In this document: positions 58,899-64,000 of the stretch, in pieces
How the letters are laid out: every line of letters starts with the position of its first letter
Position numbering within the stretch: position 1 is the first letter of the stretch
Origin: CAYMOV01 sp964392085
GTDB lineage: Bacteria; Oederibacteriota; Muellerivitia; Muellerivitales; Muellerivitaceae
Direction: 5' to 3'
NCBI GenBank assembly: GCA_964392085.1
Contig: CAYMOV010000001.1
Span: 79,768-143,767, forward strand
DNA: 64,000 nucleotides
Position numbers and translations under genes: made by a program
The notes under the pieces: model-generated
Told to the model about the DNA's origin: nothing
Database searches by the model: none
What the model saw: only the letters and a program-made list of their open reading frames with translations

Positions 58899-60572
58899 GG
58901 CCGTAAAAACAAGCCAAACATCCCTCAGGCCCCCGGCCGCCACCCGACCCCGGGTCCTACCTGTTCCAAGCAAGACAACCAACCCCAGTTGATGGGGATG
59001 ACCGCTCCCGCCTGTGCCATCCAAACCCAACCCACCAGGACGCAACGCGGCGAAGACCTGAATCTTTTCCACCGGGTCTGGGGTGATTTCAAGGCCTCCC
59101 AAGCCACCGAATCGGATTGGCGGACCATCCGCACCCTCTGGGGTTTCCATGTCAGCCGGGATGGGTCGTACATGTTGAGGCTCCGTTTTCCCGGTGGGAA
59201 AGTCACTCCCCACCAGATCCGTGAGCTCCCGGACTTCCTCCATCGTTGGAGCCCCGACAAACCCTTCCACCTCACGACCCGTCAGAACATCCAGGTCTAC
59301 GGGCTCGCCCTGGCGGACCTGCCAGTCATCCTCGAGGACGCCGAGATCCGCGGATTGGACTCCTACCAATCCGGCGGGGCCGTGGTGAGGACCCCGACGA
59401 CCTGCGAGGAGACCGGTTCATGCCCATCGGACCGGATAGACCCCACGCCGGTCCTGGAAGCCTTCCAAACCTGGGCCGTCCAAAAGGGCGGGAACCTGCC
59501 CCGCAAGGTTAAGATCGCCATTTCCGGGTGCCCCAACGATTGCGCGGCGGCGCTGGCCCATGACTTCGGGTTGACCGGCCTCCGGGACGCCTTGGGCCGA
59601 AAGGGCTTCAAGGTCCTGGCCGGAGGCGGGTTGGGGAAACATCCCCGCGAGGCGCAGGTCCTGGAGCCGTTCGTCCTCAAGGAGGATGCCCCCGCGTTCC
59701 TCGCGAGGGCCGTCGAAACCTTCCGTCGCCTGGGCCAGGGGCGACAGCGCCCAAAAGCCCGCCTCAAGTACCTGCTGGAGGAGATCGGCCTCGCGGAGTT
59801 CAGGGCGGAAATGGATAAGACTCCAAGCGTCCGCCTGGCCTTGGGCGGGCCCGCTCCCCTAAACGACCATCCCGGGTTGGAGATTTCCATTCCCTGGGGT
59901 TGGTGCACGGCCCAGCAATGGGAGACCCTCACCGACACCCTGTACGCCCATGACCTGGGGGGCCTGCGCCTGACGGCCGGCCAGACGGTCCAGGTCCTCG
60001 GGGTCCCCTCTCTGGAACGCCGCGAACGGGCGGTTGTTTCCTACCGAAGGAAAGGGTTCAGGGTCCACGACCAGGCCCCCCCTTTCCGGCAGGTGTCCTG
60101 TCCCGGCGCCGCGACTTGCCGGGGCGCCGCCACGGCGACGGATCCCACGGGCCATTCGGCCCTATCCAAGGTTTCCTTTCCCGAGACTGGCGGGAACCTC
60201 CACCTCTCCGGATGCCCCAACCAATGCGGCCGCCCCCTCTTGGCCAGCCTGGGGTTTTCAGGCGAAGCGGTCATCCAGGACGGCGTGAGGCGGGAGCGAT
60301 ACGCGGTTTGGATGGGCGGTGGCCCCAGCCCGAACGGCTTCCGGTTCGGTAAACGCGTGGCGACCATCGACGCCCCCCAATTGCCCGCGGCGGCCCAAGC
60401 CGTGGTCCAAAGTTACAACGGGAACAGCCCATCGAAAGACACTTTCTCGGACTACACCCGCAAACTTGCAGATGGTCCTGTCGCGCATGTCCAGGCGATC
60501 CTTGAGCCCTTCCTGGTGGATGAGTCCACGGGATCCGCCGCATCCGTTACGGTTGAGAGCGACTGCGCCTAA
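58899..60572 (+). CDS. Sulfite/nitrite reductase-like protein with two Fe-S/siroheme cysteine sets
   Basis: The 557-residue protein has the two-fold sulfite/nitrite reductase layout with H-L-T-T-R-Q-N-I-Q near 127-135. Cysteines C169-x5-C175 with C211-x3-C215 (G-C-P-N-D-C) are in the first half and C401-x5-C407 with C439-x3-C443 (G-C-P-N-Q-C) in the second. Usual assimilatory enzymes keep this set only in the second half. The linked cysK, carrier and E1-like genes favour sulfite as substrate. ATG at 58899 is preferred; TTG at 58857 is also in frame. Confidence 0.82.
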   Translation, partial: GRKNKPNIPQAPGRHPTPGPTCSKQDNQPQLMGMTAPACAIQTQPTRTQRGEDLNLFHRVWGDFKASQATESDWRTIRTLWGFHVSRDGSYMLRLRFPGGKVTPHQIRELPDFLHRWSPDKPFHLTTRQNIQVYGLALADLPVILEDAEIRGLDSYQSGGAVVRTPTTCEETGSCPSDRIDPTPVLEAFQTWAVQKGGNLPRKVKIAISGCPNDCAAALAHDFGLTGLRDALGRKGFKVLAGGGLGKHPREAQVLEPFVLKEDAPAFLARAVETFRRLGQGRQRPKARLKYLLEEIGLAEFRAEMDKTPSVRLALGGPAPLNDHPGLEISIPWGWCTAQQWETLTDTLYAHDLGGLRLTAGQTVQVLGVPSLERRERAVVSYRRKGFRVHDQAPPFRQVSCPGAATCRGAATATDPTGHSALSKVSFPETGGNLHLSGCPNQCGRPLLASLGFSGEAVIQDGVRRERYAVWMGGGPSPNGFRFGKRVATIDAPQLPAAAQAVVQSYNGNSPSKDTFSDYTRKLADGPVAHVQAILEPFLVDESTGSAASVTVESDCA

Positions 60573-60613
60573 ATTCCCACGGGAACCATTTGAAATGAAT
60601 TTTAATAATCCCT

Positions 60614-60642
60614 TGACATTTTTTTCACGCGGGAGTAATTTC
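60614..60642 (+). promoter_or_regulatory. Promoter of the first structured RNA
   Basis: TTGACA at 60614-60619 is followed, after 15 to 17 bases, by AGTAAT/TAATTT at 60635-60642. The -10 is weak. It ends eight bases before the RNA core. Confidence 0.65.
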
Positions 60643-60650
60643 ATTTTCAC

Positions 60651-60743
60651 GGCGAGGAGTTCAGCCAAATTGCCCCGGCCGGCGGCCCAAGTGGGAAGCG
60701 AACAGGGAGCTAAAGCGGTGGCGGTTTAGGGACATCCCCCAAC
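60651..60743 (+). ncRNA. Unrecognised structured RNA, copy 1 (riboswitch candidate)
   Basis: The core CGGCGAGGAGTTCAGCCAAA, TTGCCCCGGCCGG, a variable CCCAAGTGGG hairpin, and CAGGGAGCTAAAGCGGTGGCG is shared with copies 2 and 3. Helices can be drawn as GCCA/TGGC and TTGCCC/GGGAGC. The conserved AAGCGGT (60714-60720) can pair with GTCGCTT of the terminator's 5' arm (with two G-T pairs), a switch arrangement. I do not match it to a class I know (not S-box, cobalamin, TPP, FMN, glycine, c-di-GMP-I). Confidence 0.75.
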
Positions 60744-60782
60744 CCGCGTCGCTTGCAAAAGCGGCGCGGGTTTTTCTTTTTA
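60744..60782 (+). terminator. Intrinsic terminator of RNA copy 1
   Basis: CCCGCGTCGCTT (60744-60755) pairs with AAGCGGCGCGGG (60760-60771) around a GCAA tetraloop, followed by TTTTTCTTTTT. Confidence 0.93.
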
Positions 60783-60796
60783 TCCATGGTCTTACC

Positions 60797-60907
60797 GGCG
60801 AGGCGTTAAGTACCAACTTGCCCCGGCCGGGCTTCCAAGGGCGCGTTGACGCGCTTTTGGGGTGAACCGGGAGCTAAAGCGGTGGCGAAGTCCCGAATTT
60901 CCAGGAC
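60797..60907 (+). ncRNA. Unrecognised structured RNA, copy 2 (riboswitch candidate)
   Basis: Core CGGCGAGGCGTTAAGTACCAA, CTTGCCCCGGCCGG, a longer variable hairpin (CCAAGGGCGCG/CGCGCTTTTGG around TTGA, replacing the short one of copy 1) and AACCGGGAGCTAAAGCGGTGGCG. The pairing CCCGG/CCGGG is perfect here, supporting the helix proposed for copy 1. AAGCGGT (60878-60884) is perfectly complementary to ACCGCTT (60913-60919) in the terminator. No separate promoter is seen, so it is tandem with copy 1. Confidence 0.78.
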
Positions 60908-60946
60908 CCGTACCGCTTCAAAAAGCGGTACGGGTTTTTTGTTTTA
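60908..60946 (+). terminator. Intrinsic terminator of RNA copy 2
   Basis: CCCGTACCGCTT (60908-60919) pairs perfectly with AAGCGGTACGGG (60924-60935) around CAAA, followed by TTTTTTGTTTT. It is 208 bases before the barrel gene. The stretch 60947-61153 has no clear feature except the AGGAGG site of the next gene. Confidence 0.94.
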
Positions 60947-61153
60947 TGGGGCAAACCCAGGCTGGCGATTGGATGAACCCCCTTTGTCCCCGGGTGAATC
61001 CCGGGGGTTGAGGGTCATTTCGGTCGCGGAACCGCAAAACCGCTCCGAGAGGGGGACGGCCTTTTCGGACTACCGAAAGGCGGACTCAAAATTTAAGCGC
61101 AACCCCACCAGTCGAACTGGAACCGGCGCCAAAAATATCCAGGAGGCTTTCCC

Positions 61154-62080
61154 ATGAGGAAGTTCAAGAAGTTGTCTGCGTTGTTCGTACTGGCATTATC
61201 CTTCGCGGCCCATACCGCGCAAGCGGGTCCGCCCCTCATCAACTTGGAGGGGGTCGGCGGCATCGCCTTCAATCCGTTGGCCTATCCCGCCAATTCCACG
61301 GGGGAAAACAGCCATTTGAAGTCGGGCTCCACGGAAATCCTGGGCCTCCCCACATTCGGCGCGTGGTACGTGAACCTGCACCAACCGGTCGTCGGCGGGA
61401 TCGATTGGTCGGCGGTGGGGGTCGCGGACACTTTTTTTAAGCGGCTGGAGTTGTCGTACGGGTATGAGGCTGTCGCCGTGGCGGGATTCGCCTCGGTCCA
61501 CAAGACGAGCCTGGGCGCGAAAATCCTCCTGGTCCCCGAGAACGCCCTCAAGACCAAGGCCCTGCCGGCCGTTTCGGTGGGGGCCATCTATAAGTCGAGC
61601 AAGACCATCTCAGGGCCGGTGCAGGTGGACATCGGTAAAGCCGGATTCGGGGGGCCCGATACGAGGAGCCTTGGGACCGACCTTTACGTGGTGGCCACCA
61701 AGCTCATCACGCAACTTCCCAGGCCGGTGTTGGTGTCGGCGGGCGTCCTGGCCACCAGCGGCTACGCCACGGGGGTCCTGGGATTCGACAAGACGAAACG
61801 CGGGACCGGATTCGGGAACCTGGACATCGTTTGGCCCCATGGCTTCGCCACCGGGTTCGAGTACCAACAGGGGGCCAAATTTGGGGCGGTCGGGCAAGCC
61901 TACCGGAACCCAAACTACTGGGATGTCCACTTGGCCTGGTTCGCCACTCCCAACATCACGGCGGTCCTGGCCTACGTCAACGCGGGGGACATCAAGAACT
62001 CAGCCCTCGGGACCGGTTCGGGCTATGACTTCGTCGGTTTGGGGGAAGGGACAGTTCTCAGCCTCCAGCACGCCTTCTAA
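61154..62080 (+). CDS. DUF3034-like outer-membrane barrel protein
   Basis: The 308-residue protein has a signal peptide (M-R-K-F-K-K-L then a hydrophobic stretch, A-Q-A-G near 24) and a barrel-like mature part resembling DUF3034: G-V-G-G-I-A-F-N-P-L-A-Y, L-E-L-S-Y-G-Y, L-P-A-V-S-V-G-A-I-Y-K, D-L-Y-V-V-A-T-K-L and G-V-L-G-F-D, ending in L-S-L-Q-H-A-F. Members are uncharacterised as far as I know. AGGAGG lies seven bases before the ATG. It is the first gene after the tandem RNAs and thus their likely target. Confidence 0.8.
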   Translation: MRKFKKLSALFVLALSFAAHTAQAGPPLINLEGVGGIAFNPLAYPANSTGENSHLKSGSTEILGLPTFGAWYVNLHQPVVGGIDWSAVGVADTFFKRLELSYGYEAVAVAGFASVHKTSLGAKILLVPENALKTKALPAVSVGAIYKSSKTISGPVQVDIGKAGFGGPDTRSLGTDLYVVATKLITQLPRPVLVSAGVLATSGYATGVLGFDKTKRGTGFGNLDIVWPHGFATGFEYQQGAKFGAVGQAYRNPNYWDVHLAWFATPNITAVLAYVNAGDIKNSALGTGSGYDFVGLGEGTVLSLQHAF

Positions 62081-62141
62081 AAGCGCGCCCGGGGCCGTCC
62101 CAACAGGCCGGGGACCGACCAGCTCCCGGCCGCAATGGTGG

Positions 62142-62168
62142 CGCCGGGCGCCGCGGCGGCGCCCGGCG
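62142..62168. other. Strong 12-bp GC hairpin after the barrel gene
   Basis: CGCCGGGCGCCG (62142-62153) and CGGCGCCCGGCG (62157-62168) pair perfectly around CGG. No T run follows, so it is not a typical intrinsic terminator. The 224-base gap 62081-62304 shows nothing else. Confidence 0.6.
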
Positions 62169-62304
62169 GGAGGACGTGCCGAGGTAATCCGTGGGGCGAC
62201 CGCAAGTCGAACAACGGATACCATCGCGGGAGGCGAATCAGGGACGCGCTCCCGCGATTAATTTTATCAAACGCCGGGGAGACCGTTGAAGTGAGGGATC
62301 GACC

Positions 62305-62583
62305 ATGACCGCCAAGGAACAGGTCCAAGTCATGAACCCGCTGGGGCTCCACTTGAGATCAAGCATGGAGTTGGCGCAGGTGGCTTCGCGGATTGAAAGC
62401 CGTTTGGAAGTGACTTACTCAGGGAGGCGGGTGGACCTCCGGAGCATCCTCGGAATCCTTTCACTCGGCGCCCATCAGGGGGATGTTTTGGAGTTCAAAG
62501 CCGAGGGGGCGGATGCCCGCGAGGCGCTGGACGCGATCCTGGGGCTGTTCCTCAGGAGACTCAACCACCTGCTCAACCCATAA
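62305..62583 (+). CDS. HPr family phosphocarrier protein
   Basis: A 92-residue protein with the HPr active site N-P-L-G-L-H16-L-R and the S-I-L-G-I-L-S-L segment near the usual regulatory serine S-I-x-x-x-x-x-L. HPr carries phosphate between PTS enzyme I and sugar permeases; no other PTS gene is in the window, so a regulatory or partial PTS is possible. Confidence 0.88.
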   Translation: MTAKEQVQVMNPLGLHLRSSMELAQVASRIESRLEVTYSGRRVDLRSILGILSLGAHQGDVLEFKAEGADAREALDAILGLFLRRLNHLLNP

Positions 62584-62676
62584 CGGGTGGCCAAGTTAAG
62601 GGTGATCGGGCCGAGCATCGGTCCGCGACACGCGTCAAACCCAGGCATTAACGCCTAACCTGTTGGAGGGAGCGGC

Positions 62677-63327
62677 ATGGGAGGAATGAGGATCATCTAC
62701 CTGGCGGGTATCGACAACTCCGGGGCCGGCCATTGGCAGAACCACTGGTATTGGAAACTGAACGGACTTTGGGTGGACCACCGGGACTGGGCCCAACCCC
62801 GGGCGGGGGAGTGGCTGGAGGATTTGGATCGAACCCTGGCCTTGGACCAGGGTCCTAAGGTCATCGTGGCCCACAGTATGGGTTGTCTCTTGCTGTCCGA
62901 ATGGGCGAAACGCCATGAGGACCGATCGATCCGGGGGGCTTTTCTGGTCGGGGTACCCTCCGCGGAATCGCCCAGTTATCCTAAACAAGCCGTGGGGTTT
63001 TCTTCGCCGTTCGAATGCAGGTTCCCGTTTCCGACTGCCCTCGTTGCCAGCCGGAACGACCCTTACGCGCCGTCTTGTTACTCCAGGGCCCTGGCGGAAC
63101 ATTGGGGCTCCCTCTACCACGACGTTGGCGAGAAGGGCCACATCAATCTCCAATCGGGATTAGGTTCCTGGGATGGGGGATTCCAGCATTTCCGGGCCTT
63201 CGTCCAATCCATCGAAAGATTTTCAAAATGGGATACGGACAAATCCCTCAAGAGCGGTGACGAAGCCCGACCGGTTCGGGTAAACGGTTCCGGCAAAATT
63301 GGATCGGGGATGCCGGAACAATGTTAG
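62677..63327 (+). CDS. RBBP9/YdeN-type serine hydrolase
   Basis: The 216-residue alpha/beta hydrolase has the family start Y-L-A-G-I-D-N-S-G-A-G-H-W-Q-N, the nucleophile in A-H-S-M-G, the aspartate in S-R-N-D-P-Y and the histidine in K-G-H-I-N. Members are small hydrolases of unknown substrate. GGAGGG lies six bases before ATG 62677. The last 30 residues are polar and beyond the usual end. Overlaps the next gene. Confidence 0.85.
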   Translation: MGGMRIIYLAGIDNSGAGHWQNHWYWKLNGLWVDHRDWAQPRAGEWLEDLDRTLALDQGPKVIVAHSMGCLLLSEWAKRHEDRSIRGAFLVGVPSAESPSYPKQAVGFSSPFECRFPFPTALVASRNDPYAPSCYSRALAEHWGSLYHDVGEKGHINLQSGLGSWDGGFQHFRAFVQSIERFSKWDTDKSLKSGDEARPVRVNGSGKIGSGMPEQC

Positions 63328-63839
63328 ACGGCCCGCTTGCAAAGCGGATGGAGGCGCTCAATCTCCGATTCGGTTTCGCCGTGCCGGAAGACTTAGAAAA
63401 CACGAAAAACCTGTTGCGTTCGTGCCTCCTGCCGTACGAGGACGTCGACCTTCGCCGGATGGATTTCATCCTGGCCAAGCGGGGATCCTCGACCATCGGG
63501 GTCATCGGCATGGAGCGCTTCGGGACGATTAGCCTCCTTCGTTCCTTCGCGGTGGATCCGGCCTACCGGCGGAAAGGTGTATCAAACGCGCTGATGAGAC
63601 TCATCCTTTCGGTCGCCCTGGAACACGGGATGAGGCGGTTCTTTCTGATGACCACCACCGTCGAAAAAACATGCTTCAAACTCGGGTTTAAGGTCATTGG
63701 GCGAAGCGAGGTCCCGGAAGAAATAAAGGGCACAACTGAATTCAAGGGTTTGTGTCCGATATCAGCCGTCTGCATGGTCCGGGAACTTATCGGGTGGATT
63801 CCGGAACCTGAACCACCCGGCCATGTGGGTTTGGTTTGA
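63321..63839 (+). CDS. GNAT family acetyltransferase (ArsN2-like)
   Basis: The 172-residue protein has the GNAT acetyl-CoA loop V-D-P-A-Y-R-R-K-G-V-S-N-A-L and the C-terminal F-x-L-G-F-K-V-I-G-R-S-E-V-P-E-E-I-K-G-T-T-E-F, C-P-I-S-A-V-C-M. This resembles the ArsN2/amino-acid acetyltransferase group. No other arsenic gene is near, so the substrate is open. Start ATG overlaps the hydrolase by seven bases. Confidence 0.78.
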   Translation: MLDGPLAKRMEALNLRFGFAVPEDLENTKNLLRSCLLPYEDVDLRRMDFILAKRGSSTIGVIGMERFGTISLLRSFAVDPAYRRKGVSNALMRLILSVALEHGMRRFFLMTTTVEKTCFKLGFKVIGRSEVPEEIKGTTEFKGLCPISAVCMVRELIGWIPEPEPPGHVGLV

Positions 63840-63913
63840 TCCAACCGGTTTAACCAAAGCTAGCGGCAGTGAATTTGCCGGGAGAAGAACCTTAGAAATA
63901 TTTTGAGTCCCTA

Positions 63914-63942
63914 TTGACAAACCGTCCCATGATGGGATAACT
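63914..63942 (+). promoter_or_regulatory. Promoter of the third structured RNA
   Basis: TTGACA at 63914-63919 with GATAAC at 63936-63941 (16-base spacer). It supports that the RNA is transcribed from its own start here, away from the GNAT gene. Confidence 0.75.
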
Positions 63943-63945
63943 TCC

Positions 63946-64000
63946 TTTCACGGCGAGGAGTTCAGCCAAATTGCCCCGGCCGGCGGCCCAAGTGGGAAGC
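63946..64000 (+). ncRNA. Unrecognised structured RNA, copy 3 (cut by window end)
   Basis: From TTTCACGGCGAGGAG on, this is identical to copy 1 (60646-60700) for all 55 bases up to the window edge. The rest, including any terminator and the target gene, is outside the window. Confidence 0.8.

Noticed and set aside
60651..60743. RNA copy 1 as a SAH, c-di-GMP-I or glmS-type element
   Set aside because: CGAGGAG is reminiscent of SAH and glmS RNAs and GCTAAAGC of c-di-GMP-I, but the required order of conserved segments in those classes is not present. I keep it as unassigned.

Overview
This 64 kb window is GC-rich (roughly 60-65% by eye) chromosomal DNA from a Gram-negative, rod-shaped bacterium. 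Lipoproteins, two probable outer-membrane barrels, a membrane-anchored PpiD/SurA-like chaperone and the MreBCD-PBP2-RodA elongasome support this. Coding density is high, nearly all genes are on the + strand, and GTG/TTG starts and 4-base stop/start overlaps are common. I cannot name the lineage. The gene order and the many accACGGAGG-type intergenic repeats resemble poorly cultured environmental phyla, but that is an impression. I found no tRNA, rRNA, transposase or CRISPR array.

Layout. 1-10.7 kb: purine synthesis (purF end, purM, purN, purH, purD), with a slipin, a small membrane protein and two O-antigen-ligase/TPR proteins embedded. 10.9-13.0 kb: tsaC-type gene, low-molecular-weight phosphatase, rpiB, a lipoprotein. 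13.2-25.8 kb: the conserved block rpmB(-)/recG, rsmD, coaD, yceD, rpmF, plsX, fabH, fabD, fabG, acpP, fabF, rnc, then a DUF4321-like gene and maf. 26-33.7 kb: a ppiD-like gene (-), a zinc-ribbon protein, then mreB-mreC-mreD-mrdA-mrdB. 33.9-38 kb: a large radical SAM/DUF2344 protein, a pilin-like membrane protein, a PfkB kinase. 38.1-47.1 kb: amino-acid genes alaC-like, aspC, hom, thrC, lysC, cimA, then murI. 47-52.6 kb: a barrel, a TlpA-like thioredoxin, fur-feoA-feoB with a Fur box, and greA.

52.8-60.6 kb is the most unusual coding region. A clear SAM-I riboswitch with its own promoter and terminator precedes a second threonine-synthase-like gene. A MoaD/ThiS-like sulfur carrier, a NIL-domain protein, a degenerate E1-like protein, cysteine synthase, a low-GC beta-propeller lipoprotein, a ThiF-like E1 lacking the usual N-terminal segment, and a sulfite-reductase-like protein with two complete Fe-S/siroheme cysteine sets follow. 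Together they suggest sulfite reduction to sulfide, loading on a carrier protein, and incorporation into cysteine and perhaps homocysteine, controlled at least at the head by SAM.

60.6-64 kb: two tandem copies of a structured RNA that I do not recognise, each ending in a strong intrinsic terminator, precede a DUF3034-like barrel. A third copy with its own promoter is cut by the window edge. Between them are HPr, an RBBP9-type hydrolase and a GNAT acetyltransferase. In both complete RNA copies a conserved AAGCGGT can pair with the 5' arm of the terminator, the layout expected of a transcriptional riboswitch. This is the best candidate in the window for something undescribed.
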